Of a stretch of 64,000 nucleotides of DNA, positions 10,174 to 21,106 are shown in pieces. The translations under genes and the position numbers were made by a program. The DNA is from Thermotoga neapolitana DSM 4359 (GTDB lineage Bacteria > Thermotogota > Thermotogae > Thermotogales > Thermotogaceae). Location: positions 1,644,729 through 1,708,728 of the forward strand of contig NC_011978.1 of assembly GCF_000018945.1 (NCBI RefSeq), read 5' to 3'. Positions within the stretch are counted from its first letter, which is position 1, and every line of letters starts with the position of its first letter. The notes under the pieces were generated by a model. It was given only the letters and a program-made list of their open reading frames with translations, did not search any database and had not been told where the DNA came from.

Positions 10174-10675
10174 AACATGATACTGTTCAGAGAACCAGGA
10201 AGGACAAACACGAAGAAGACCCTGGAGATAGCAATCGAAAAGGCTCGAAGTCTTCCTTCCAGAAAGCTTCTGATAGCTTCTGCCACGGGGTACAGTGCGA
10301 AGATGGCACTGGAAATGGCGAAGGATTTGAAACTCATCGTGGTGACACATCACACCGGTTTCGAAGAGCCGGACACACAGGAGTTCGATGAAAACACAAG
10401 AAGACTTTTGAAAGAAAAAGGACATGAAGTTCTCACCGCCACCCACGCCCTCTCCGCTGGAGAGAGGTGTCTCAGAAAAAAGTTCGGAGGCATCTATCCT
10501 CTGGAAATCATAGCGAACACCCTGAGGATGTTCAGCGAAGGTGTGAAGGTGGCTGTGGAGATATCTCTGATGGCGGCCGATGCAGGACTTGTGAGAACAA
10601 CGGAACTCGTCGTGGCCTGCGGGGGAACTGAAAGTGGCCTCGACTCTGCCGTCGTTATAAAACCGGCGAACTCTT

Positions 10676-12832
<2,157 letters not shown>

Positions 12833-12842
12833 TACCCACAAT

Positions 12843-12870
12843 TTGACACGAAGATTCAGTAAGGTAGTAC
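12843..12870 (+). promoter_or_regulatory. Probable metY-metA promoter
   Basis: A perfect TTGACA (12843-12848) is followed after 16 bases by TAGTAC (12865-12870); TACTAA three bases on is an alternative -10. The -35 is convincing and the -10 is weak, which may mean the promoter is activated. Confidence 0.5.
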
Positions 12871-12920
12871 TAAATTCTTGATAGAGCACACCAGAAATTC
12901 TATCATGGGAGGTGAATACA

Positions 12921-14213
12921 TTGGACTGGAGGAAGTACGGATTCAACACGAGGGCACTCCACGCGGGCTATGAACCTCCTGAACCGACAACAGGTTCTAG
13001 AGCCGTTCCCATTTACCAGACGACCTCTTATGTCTTCAAAGATTCCGATCACGCAGCAAGACTGTTTGCCCTGGAGGAGCCCGGGTTCATCTACACGAGG
13101 ATCGGAAATCCAACGGTGAGTGTTCTTGAAGAGAGAATAGCGGCACTGGAAGGTGGTGTTGGTGCCCTCGCTGTTTCCAGCGGACAGGCAGCCATCACGT
13201 ACGCCATCCTGAACATAGCAGGGCCCGGTGATGAGATCGTCAGTGGAAGCGCCCTGTACGGTGGAACTTACAATCTCTTCAAACACACGCTGTACAGGAA
13301 GTCCGGTATTGTGGTGAAGTTTGTGGATGAGACAGATCCAAAGAACGTAGAAGAAGCTATCACGGAGAAAACAAAAGCAGTGTACCTTGAAACCATTGGG
13401 AATCCGGGTCTTACGGTACCGGATTTTGAGGCAATAGCAGAAATCGCTCACAGGCATGGAATACCTCTCATCGTGGACAACACAGTGGCACCGTACATCT
13501 TCAGGCCATTTGAACACGGAGCAGACATCATCGTGTACTCTGCTACGAAGTTCATAGGAGGACACGGCACATCGATCGGTGGACTGATAGTGGACAATGG
13601 AAAGTTCGACTGGAAGAACGGGAAATTTCCAGAACTCGTGGAGCCGGATCCCAGTTATCACGGTGTGAGTTACGTGGAAACGTTCAAAGAAGCCGCTTAC
13701 ATAGTGAAATGCAGAACGCAGCTTCTGAGAGACCTTGGAAGTTGTATGAGTCCGTTTAACGCGTTCCTGTTCATTCTGGGGCTTGAAACCCTAAGTCTGA
13801 GAATGAAAAAGCACTGTGAGAATGCACTCAAAGTCGTTGAATTCTTGAAGACACACCCTGCGGTGAGCTGGGTCAACTATCCGATCGTTGAAAGCAACAA
13901 AACCAGAGAAAATGCTCTGAAATATCTTAAAGAGGGATACGGTGCCATAGTGACCTTCGGTATAAAAGGAGGAAAAGAGGCTGGAAAGAAGTTCATCGAC
14001 AGTCTCACACTCATCTCCCACCTTGCCAACATCGGAGATGCAAGAACACTGGCCATCCATCCTGCTTCCACCACCCACCAGCAACTCACCGAAGAGGAAC
14101 AGTTGAAAACAGGAGTCACTCCAGATATGATAAGATTGTCTGTTGGAATAGAGGACGTGGAGGACATAATAGAAGATCTCGATCAGGCTCTCAGAAGATC
14201 TCAGGAGGGATGA
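12921..14213 (+). CDS. metY: O-acetylhomoserine sulfhydrylase
   Basis: This PLP enzyme of the Cys/Met metabolism family forms homocysteine from O-acetylhomoserine and sulfide. The 430-residue protein has the family's N-terminal [11 protein letters not shown], the PVYQTTSY-like [10 protein letters not shown], the SGQAAI phosphate-binding region and the PLP lysine in [11 protein letters not shown] chose TTG 12921 because GGGAGGTGA lies five bases upstream; the GTG at 12912 is inside that ribosome site. It is followed by metA after three bases, and the two together make homocysteine from homoserine. Confidence 0.93.
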   Translation: MDWRKYGFNTRALHAGYEPPEPTTGSRAVPIYQTTSYVFKDSDHAARLFALEEPGFIYTRIGNPTVSVLEERIAALEGGVGALAVSSGQAAITYAILNIAGPGDEIVSGSALYGGTYNLFKHTLYRKSGIVVKFVDETDPKNVEEAITEKTKAVYLETIGNPGLTVPDFEAIAEIAHRHGIPLIVDNTVAPYIFRPFEHGADIIVYSATKFIGGHGTSIGGLIVDNGKFDWKNGKFPELVEPDPSYHGVSYVETFKEAAYIVKCRTQLLRDLGSCMSPFNAFLFILGLETLSLRMKKHCENALKVVEFLKTHPAVSWVNYPIVESNKTRENALKYLKEGYGAIVTFGIKGGKEAGKKFIDSLTLISHLANIGDARTLAIHPASTTHQQLTEEEQLKTGVTPDMIRLSVGIEDVEDIIEDLDQALRRSQEG

Positions 14214-14216
14214 AGA

Positions 14217-15131
14217 TTGCCAATAAACGTTCCAAGTGGTCTTCCTGCTGTCAAGATTCTGGCAAAAGAAGGAATCTTTGTGATGACGGAAAAGAGGGCG
14301 ATACACCAGGATATCCGCCCTCTCGAAATACTCATATTGAACCTGATGCCAGACAAGATAAAGACGGAGATACAGCTTCTCAGACTCCTTGGAAACACTC
14401 CTCTTCAGGTGAACGTGACATTGCTCTATACGGAATCGCACACACCGAAACACACTCCCATCGAGCACATCCTGAGGTTCTACACTACGTTTTCTGCTGT
14501 GAAGGACAGAAAGTTCGACGGATTCATCATCACAGGAGCCCCTGTGGAACTTTTGCCTTTTGAAGAAGTGGATTACTGGGATGAACTCACGGAGATCATG
14601 GAGTGGAGTCGTCACAACGTGTATTCGACCATGTTCATCTGCTGGGCGGCTCAGGCGGGGCTGTACTACTTCTACGGTGTACCGAAGTACGAACTACCCC
14701 AGAAGCTCTCCGGTGTTTACAGGCACAGAGTTACGAAGGAAACGGTCCTCTTCAGGGGGCACGATGACTTCTTTTGGGCACCGCACTCCAGATACACGGA
14801 GGTCAGAAAAGAAGACATAGAGAAAATCCCAGAACTGGAAATCCTCGCAGAATCGGACGAGGCCGGGGTTTATGTGGTTGCAAACAAAAGCGAAAGGCAG
14901 ATATTCGTGACAGGACATCCAGAGTACGACAGATACACCCTGAGAGATGAATACTACAGGGATATAAACCGAAATTTGAAGGTACCCATTCCGGCTAACT
15001 ATTTCCCAGACAACGATCCGACGAAAACACCTGTTCTCACCTGGTGGAGCCATGCCCATCTTTTCTTCAGCAACTGGCTGAACTACTGTATCTATCAGAA
15101 AACACCTTACAAACTGGAAGACATTCACTGA
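14217..15131 (+). CDS. metA: Homoserine O-acetyltransferase (MetA family)
   Basis: MetA acylates homoserine on its hydroxyl. The nucleophile is C142 (FICWAAQ), with H234 and E236 (GHPEYD) completing the catalytic set. Residue 111 is Glu in TGAPVELL, where E. coli has Gly; Glu at this site is associated with acetyl-CoA instead of succinyl-CoA, and the T. maritima enzyme is reported to be a transacetylase. This agrees with the neighbouring O-acetylhomoserine sulfhydrylase. The start is TTG with AGGAGG eight bases upstream. A strong terminator overlaps the stop codon. Confidence 0.94.
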   Translation: MPINVPSGLPAVKILAKEGIFVMTEKRAIHQDIRPLEILILNLMPDKIKTEIQLLRLLGNTPLQVNVTLLYTESHTPKHTPIEHILRFYTTFSAVKDRKFDGFIITGAPVELLPFEEVDYWDELTEIMEWSRHNVYSTMFICWAAQAGLYYFYGVPKYELPQKLSGVYRHRVTKETVLFRGHDDFFWAPHSRYTEVRKEDIEKIPELEILAESDEAGVYVVANKSERQIFVTGHPEYDRYTLRDEYYRDINRNLKVPIPANYFPDNDPTKTPVLTWWSHAHLFFSNWLNYCIYQKTPYKLEDIH

Positions 15132-15159
15132 GAAGAACCCCGCAGGGGGTTCTTCTTTT
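15131..15159 (+). terminator. Intrinsic terminator after metA
   Basis: An 11-base perfect stem (AGAAGAACCCC, 15131-15141, with GGGGTTCTTCT, 15146-15156) and a GCAG loop are followed by a T-rich run. It starts at the last base of the metA stop codon. Confidence 0.9.
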
Positions 15160-15160
15160 G

Positions 15161-15169
15161 TGCTAGAAT
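15161..15169 (+). promoter_or_regulatory. Extended -10 promoter of the gcdB operon
   Basis: TGCTAGAAT matches TGn plus a five-of-six -10. It lies just after the metA terminator and about 30 bases before the gcdB start. No -35 is visible. Confidence 0.5.
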
Positions 15170-15199
15170 ATCTCTGGCTGCACAAAGGGAGGGAAAGAG

Positions 15200-16324
15200 T
15201 TGTCCGTCTTATCAACACTGGAGAACTTCTTCAATCAAACCGCCTTTCCTCATCTCACAATTGGAAACGTTATCATGTTTGCAGTAGCGATCTCCCTGCT
15301 CTACGTGGCGATAGTGAAACACTCAGAACCCCTTCTGCTGATACCGATCGCCTTCGGCATCATCCTCGCGAACATTCCACCTGAGGCTTCAGGAATTCTG
15401 AACGAAGGAGGTTTTCTCTATTACATAAAGAAGGGTCTCGACCTGGGAATCTATCCCCCTCTCATCTTTCTTGGAATCGGTGCTCTCACAGATTTCTCTT
15501 TCATGCTCTCTTACCCGATAACCATTTTCCTCGGTGCCGCTGCCCAGATGGGGATATTCTTCACACTCTTTGTTGCAAAAATGATCGGTTTTTCATTGAA
15601 ACAGGCAGCATCGATCGCTATCATCGGTGGGGCAGATGGACCCACCGCCATCTACATCACCAACACGCTGTCTCCTGAACTCATCGCTCCCATTGCCATC
15701 TCTGCGTACTCTTACATCGCCCTCATACCGATATTACAGCCTGTTGTTTCAAAAATGCTGACCAGTAGGGAAGAAAGGAAAATACGCATGAAACCTCCCA
15801 GAAAGGTGAGCAGGTTCGAAAGACTCTCGTTTCCCCTCATCATAACCATCGCCACCGCCCTTCTGATACCAAAGTCACTGCCACTCGTTGGTTCACTCAT
15901 GCTTGGAAACCTCCTCAGGGAGGCCGGGGTGGTAAAGAGACTGGTGGAAGCAGCTAGCAGATACATTCTCGACACGGTGACCATACTTCTCATGCTTTCC
16001 GTTGGAGCGTCTGCAAGGGCGGACGTATTCTTACAACCTCAAAGCCTGAAAATATTCTTCCTGGGAGCCACCGCTTTCATCGTGTCCATGAGTTCTGGTA
16101 TTCTGTTCGCAAAACTCATGAATCTCTTTTTGAAAGACAAGATAAACCCTCTCATAGGTGCTGCTGGTGTTTCCGCCGTTCCAGACTCTGCCAGAGTCGC
16201 TCAGAGACTCGCCCAGGAGGAAGATCCGAGCAATCACATACTCATGCACGCAATGGGACCGAATGTGGCGGGTGTGATCGGATCCGCAACGGTAGCCGGT
16301 GTGTTTTTAATGTTCCTCAGCTGA
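15200..16324 (+). CDS. Sodium-pumping decarboxylase beta subunit (OadB/GcdB family)
   Basis: This 374-residue polytopic membrane protein belongs to the beta subunits of biotin-dependent Na+-translocating decarboxylases (oxaloacetate, methylmalonyl-CoA or glutaconyl-CoA). It has the signature GGADGPTAIY, whose Asp takes part in Na+/proton movement, and a C-terminal GVSAVPDSARVAQ and MGPNVAGVIGSA. The start is TTG with AGGGAGGG upstream. The alpha (carboxyltransferase), gamma and biotin subunits are not in the window, so the substrate cannot be assigned. It is followed by a ferredoxin and a 2-oxoacid oxidoreductase subunit, which may be co-transcribed. Confidence 0.88.
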   Translation: MSVLSTLENFFNQTAFPHLTIGNVIMFAVAISLLYVAIVKHSEPLLLIPIAFGIILANIPPEASGILNEGGFLYYIKKGLDLGIYPPLIFLGIGALTDFSFMLSYPITIFLGAAAQMGIFFTLFVAKMIGFSLKQAASIAIIGGADGPTAIYITNTLSPELIAPIAISAYSYIALIPILQPVVSKMLTSREERKIRMKPPRKVSRFERLSFPLIITIATALLIPKSLPLVGSLMLGNLLREAGVVKRLVEAASRYILDTVTILLMLSVGASARADVFLQPQSLKIFFLGATAFIVSMSSGILFAKLMNLFLKDKINPLIGAAGVSAVPDSARVAQRLAQEEDPSNHILMHAMGPNVAGVIGSATVAGVFLMFLS

Positions 16325-16336
16325 GAAGGTGAGGTT

Positions 16337-16543
16337 ATGGGATATAGAATCGAGGTAAACTACGATTGGTGCAAGGCCTGCAAACTGTGTTCCTGGATCT
16401 GTCCCACAAAAGCCATCACAAGCGATGAACTGGGAAGACCCGTGATACGCGAAGAAAAATGCGTCGGGTGTCTGAGATGCGAGAAAATTTGTCCTGAGAT
16501 GGCAATAGAGGTACTGGGAAGTGAAGAAAGATGCCAGAGATGA
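16337..16543 (+). CDS. 2[4Fe-4S] ferredoxin-type subunit of a 2-oxoacid oxidoreductase (KorD type)
   Basis: This 68-residue protein has two complete cluster motifs: C12, C15, C18, C22 and C42, C45, C48, C52, each ending in CP. It overlaps the next gene, a KorA-type subunit, by 13 bases, which identifies it as the electron-transfer subunit of that oxidoreductase and not a free ferredoxin. An ATG at 16337 follows AGGTGAGG. Confidence 0.88.
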   Translation: MGYRIEVNYDWCKACKLCSWICPTKAITSDELGRPVIREEKCVGCLRCEKICPEMAIEVLGSEERCQR

Positions 16544-17685
16544 TGTTTTTGCAGGGAAACGAAGCGTGTGCCCTGGGAGCCATAAGAGCGGGATGCAGGT
16601 TCTTCGCTGGCTATCCCATCACACCTTCCACAGAGATAGCCGAAGTCATGGCAAGGGAGTTACCAAAGGTCGGAGGCGTGTTCATCCAGATGGAAGACGA
16701 AATAGCCAGTGCTGCAGCCGTCGTTGGGGCCTCTCTTGCCGGTGTGAAGGCCATGACCGCAACGAGTGGCCCCGGATTCAGCCTCATGCAGGAAGTGATC
16801 GGATACGCGATAATGACAGAGACTCCGTGCGTTTTTGTCAACGTCATGAGGCTGGGACCGTCCACGGGTCTTCCCACAAAACCGGCTCAGGGAGACATAA
16901 TGCAGGCAAGATGGGGAACACATGGTGATCACGCCATAATTGCCCTCTACCCTTCCACGGTGGAAGAAGTGTATCGTCACATAATCACCGCTTTCAACAT
17001 GGCAGAAGAATACAGAACACCGGTTATCTTTCTGATGGATGAGACCCTGGGGCACATGAGGGAAAGCTTCTATCCTCCAAAAGACGAAGATCTTTTCGTC
17101 ATAGAACGACTGAAAGACACATCTTTCGGTGAAGAAGAGTTGTTCGTTCCGTTTTCCGAGAGCGAGTACGCAGAACCCACACCGCTACCAATGGCAGAGA
17201 TGGGAAGGACCAAGTTCCACGTTTCCGGTCTTGTACACGATGAATCTGGTTTTCCTCTCAGCTCTCCTAATGTGGCGGAGAAACTGATAAGACGGCTCAC
17301 CAACAAGATAAGGCTTCACTCGGACGAACTCGCCCTGTACGAAGAGTACGAAGTGGAAGATGCAGAGATTTTGGTGGTGGCGTACGGTATTGTCGCAAGA
17401 AGTGCTCTGAAGGCTGTGAAAATAGCAAGACGCGACCGGATCAAAGTGGGACTGTTCAAACCCATTACGATCTGGCCAGCTCCCATTTCGAGATTCAGAA
17501 AGCTGGTGGAGAAGGTGAACACAATTATCATCGCCGAGATGAATCTGGGGCAGTACGCAAAGGAACTGATCAGTGCCATCGACAGAAAGTCGAAGGTCAT
17601 AAGAACGATAAACAAAGTGAACGGAGAACTCATAAAACCGGAAGAGATACTCGATGTTATAACCGAAACTCAAATAGAGATTTAA
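16531..17685 (+). CDS. 2-oxoacid:ferredoxin oxidoreductase alpha subunit (KorA type)
   Basis: This 384-residue protein is the alpha subunit of a ferredoxin-dependent 2-oxoacid oxidoreductase, most like the 2-oxoglutarate (KGOR) group. It shows GNEACALGAIRAGCRFFAGY, PITPSTEI and MEDEIASAA, followed by TSGPGFSLM, which are conserved at the alpha/beta interface near the thiamine diphosphate. The beta subunit that binds TPP and the gamma subunit are not present here; eno follows directly. They may be encoded elsewhere in the genome, as I believe is the case in Thermotoga. In-frame ATGs at 16540 and 16543 are alternative starts. Confidence 0.88.
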   Translation: MPEMMFLQGNEACALGAIRAGCRFFAGYPITPSTEIAEVMARELPKVGGVFIQMEDEIASAAAVVGASLAGVKAMTATSGPGFSLMQEVIGYAIMTETPCVFVNVMRLGPSTGLPTKPAQGDIMQARWGTHGDHAIIALYPSTVEEVYRHIITAFNMAEEYRTPVIFLMDETLGHMRESFYPPKDEDLFVIERLKDTSFGEEELFVPFSESEYAEPTPLPMAEMGRTKFHVSGLVHDESGFPLSSPNVAEKLIRRLTNKIRLHSDELALYEEYEVEDAEILVVAYGIVARSALKAVKIARRDRIKVGLFKPITIWPAPISRFRKLVEKVNTIIIAEMNLGQYAKELISAIDRKSKVIRTINKVNGELIKPEEILDVITETQIEI

Positions 17686-17696
17686 TCAGGATGGGG

Positions 17697-17702
17697 TACA
17701 AT
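17697..17702 (+). promoter_or_regulatory. Possible -10 element upstream of eno
   Basis: TACAAT lies 35 bases before the eno start codon, just after korA. No -35 is recognisable, so the support is weak, but it would give eno its own promoter. Confidence 0.3.
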
Positions 17703-17707
17703 ATTGA

Positions 17708-19027
<1,320 letters not shown>

Positions 19028-19028
19028 A

Positions 19029-19053
19029 AAAGGCCCACCCCCGGTGGGCCTTT
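19029..19053 (+). terminator. Intrinsic terminator after eno
   Basis: Perfect 11-base arms AAAGGCCCACC (19029-19039) and GGTGGGCCTTT (19043-19053) enclose a CCC loop. The T tract is only the three T of the arm, so termination may be partial and the exporter gene downstream may be reached by read-through. Confidence 0.8.
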
Positions 19054-19073
19054 ACCCATTGAGGTGAGGTTCG

Positions 19074-19988
19074 TTGGAAAGACACGATGAGATAAAAAAA
19101 GGTGCATGGGTTGGAATCGTTGGAAACACCATCCTTGCGTTGTTGAAGGTGATCACAGGACTCTTCACAGGAAGTTATGCGATACTTGCGGATGGAATAG
19201 ATACGTCAACTGACATATTCACATCTTTTGTCATCCTCCTGTCGGCGCGCATCTCAGGAAAACCCCCCGACAGAACACATCCTTATGGTCACGGAAGGGC
19301 GGAAACTGTGGCTTCAAAGATCATCTCGTTCATCATGTTCTATGCAGGAGCTTCCCTGTTGATAGAGTCCGTAAAAAGACTGATCACCGGCGAGATCTCT
19401 CTGGAGCTGTCTTTTCCTGCCTTCTTCGTGGTTGGAGCTTCCGCTGCAGGAAAGACTTTCCTCTTCCTGTACAAACTGTCGCTTGGAAGACGTCTCAACA
19501 GTCTCGCTACGATCAGTGACGCTCTGAACATGAGAAACGACATCATGATCTCCGGCACCGTGCTGGCTGGAATGATAGCGATGAAGACGCTTGGCTGGTG
19601 GTGGTTGGACAGTGCTCTTGCGATATTCGTTTCGATAATGATCCTCAGAACTTCTTTCCAGATCTTCTACGAGGCTGCCTTCGAGTTGATGGATGGAATG
19701 AAAGAATCGGAATTAGATATATACACGGACATTTTCAGGGTTTTAGAAAAGTTTCCAGATGTACACAACCCCCATAGGGTCAGGGTGAGAAAAGTAGGAA
19801 CAAAATATTACATAGAGATGGATATAGAAGTTGATGGATCGATGACCGTGGAAGACGCCCACGACCTGACCGTGAAAATAAGAGAAGAGATAATGAGCAA
19901 AAGAGACGATATAGAAGACTTGACGATACACGTGGAACCTCTTGGTAATGTGGAGAAAGAGGGTTTTGGCGTGAGGAAAGGGGTGTAG
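19074..19988 (+). CDS. Cation diffusion facilitator family metal exporter
   Basis: This 304-residue CDF transporter has about six membrane helices and a C-terminal cytoplasmic dimerisation domain (about residues 210-290). The transport site reads D43-x3-D47 in helix 2 (DGIDTSTD) and N152-x3-D156 in helix 5 (DALNMRND). Zinc exporters such as YiiP have His at the position of N152. The lack of His suggests Mn2+ or Fe2+ instead of Zn2+, which is inference. The start is TTG 19074 after GAGGTGAGG. It is coupled to the orphan gene and tsaB that follow. Confidence 0.9.
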   Translation: MERHDEIKKGAWVGIVGNTILALLKVITGLFTGSYAILADGIDTSTDIFTSFVILLSARISGKPPDRTHPYGHGRAETVASKIISFIMFYAGASLLIESVKRLITGEISLELSFPAFFVVGASAAGKTFLFLYKLSLGRRLNSLATISDALNMRNDIMISGTVLAGMIAMKTLGWWWLDSALAIFVSIMILRTSFQIFYEAAFELMDGMKESELDIYTDIFRVLEKFPDVHNPHRVRVRKVGTKYYIEMDIEVDGSMTVEDAHDLTVKIREEIMSKRDDIEDLTIHVEPLGNVEKEGFGVRKGV

Positions 19989-19991
19989 GCG

Positions 19992-20465
19992 TTGAAACTG
20001 ATGGACAGTCTGGAGATCTTCTACCGGAGAAAGGACAAAGATACCAGAGACCTCGAGAGGAAAATCAGGGAGATCTTGCGAGAAACTGGTATCACTCTAG
20101 ATGTTGTGAACTCGGAGTCGGCAGGAAGGATATTTCTCAGGATCAACGTTCTGGAAGATCAGGAACAAATTCCGAGTTTTATTTTGAAGGCCTTAATCCC
20201 GGAAACCGATGCCACCAGGCTTCCCCTCGGAGAGTGGGCAACCCTGAACGTCTTTGTGGAAGAAGCCTCTTATCTGGAAGATTACGATTATATGAAGATA
20301 CACTCAGATGGTAACAGATACACACTCTACGTACCGTACTCCGCTGTGAAAAGCAAAAACAGAGATGAAGTGGTGGCAGACTTCATGAAGTACTTTTTTG
20401 AAACAAAAGGCTGGGATCCAGGAAACTATGAGTTCTTCGTTCAGGAAGTGGACAGCATAATATGA
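19992..20465 (+). CDS. Thermotogales orphan protein (TM0875-like)
   Basis: This 157-residue soluble protein has no motif I can link to a function. It resembles T. maritima TM0875, which I recall as an orphan whose crystal structure showed a new fold. It is rich in charged residues, with an amphipathic N-terminal helix (residues 15-33) and a C-terminal DPGNYEFFVQEVDSII. The start is TTG 19992 after AAAGGGG; ATG 20001 is an alternative. It lies between a metal exporter and tsaB, and its stop is nine bases from tsaB, which suggests co-expression but nothing about its role. Confidence 0.75.
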   Translation: MKLMDSLEIFYRRKDKDTRDLERKIREILRETGITLDVVNSESAGRIFLRINVLEDQEQIPSFILKALIPETDATRLPLGEWATLNVFVEEASYLEDYDYMKIHSDGNRYTLYVPYSAVKSKNRDEVVADFMKYFFETKGWDPGNYEFFVQEVDSII

Positions 20466-20474
20466 GGTGAAAAA

Positions 20475-21098
20475 ATGATCGTGCTGGCGCTGGATACCTC
20501 TCAAAGAATAAGGGTTGGTCTGAAAAGAGATGAAGATGTAATCGAAGTCTCCTACACAGGGCAGAGAAAACACGCAGAGGTGCTGCCTGTTCTGATAGAG
20601 AGACTTTTGAGTGAAAATGGTATCTCTGTAAAAGATCTGAGCGCTGTGGGAGTGGGTATCGGTCCTGGAACACTGACCGGACTCAGGGTTGGAATCGCAA
20701 CCATTATAGGGATGGCGGCTCCTTTCGATATTCCCGTTGTTCCTTTGAACTCTTTCGAAATGGCCGTGAAGAGTCTTCCTATCGATGGCACGGTCCTTGT
20801 TTCCAAAAGGGCACGTAAGGGCTATCGTTACCTTGCAGTCTACTCGAAACAGAAAGACCTCTTGAACACCATCAAAGAACCTGCTGTTCTCTCAGACGAG
20901 GAGGTTCAGAAGATCCTGCGTGAGACAAAACCCTCCACCGTTCTGGAAGAAGAAATCTTCATATCACCGAAAGTGCTCGTTGAGGAAACAGAAAAGGCGT
21001 TTAAAGAAGGAAAATTTGTGCATTACTACGAAATAGAACCCCTCTACCTCCAAAAGTCCATAGCGGAGTTGAACTGGGAAAGAAAAAGAGGGGGATAG
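20475..21098 (+). CDS. tsaB: tRNA t6A synthesis protein TsaB
   Basis: TsaB is the inactive-kinase-fold partner that supports TsaD in making N6-threonylcarbamoyl-adenosine at position 37 of ANN-decoding tRNAs. The 207-residue protein begins with VLALDTSQRIRVGL (an ASKHA phosphate-1 motif) and has the GIGPGTLTGLRVGIATI segment typical of YeaZ/TsaB. The tsaC (Sua5) gene of the same pathway is also in this window (40247-41254). The ATG follows GAGGTGA. The stop codon sits in the loop of the clpC terminator. Confidence 0.92.
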   Translation: MIVLALDTSQRIRVGLKRDEDVIEVSYTGQRKHAEVLPVLIERLLSENGISVKDLSAVGVGIGPGTLTGLRVGIATIIGMAAPFDIPVVPLNSFEMAVKSLPIDGTVLVSKRARKGYRYLAVYSKQKDLLNTIKEPAVLSDEEVQKILRETKPSTVLEEEIFISPKVLVEETEKAFKEGKFVHYYEIEPLYLQKSIAELNWERKRGG

Positions 21099-21106
21099 TC
21101 CCCCTC
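21081..21106 (-). terminator. Intrinsic terminator of clpC inside the tsaB 3' end
   Basis: Arms of 8 bases (GAGGGGGA, 21088-21095, and TCCCCCTC, 21099-21106) enclose TAG, the tsaB stop codon. On the minus strand the stem is followed by TTTTTCTTT, so it terminates clpC transcription. On the plus strand no U-run follows. Confidence 0.8.
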
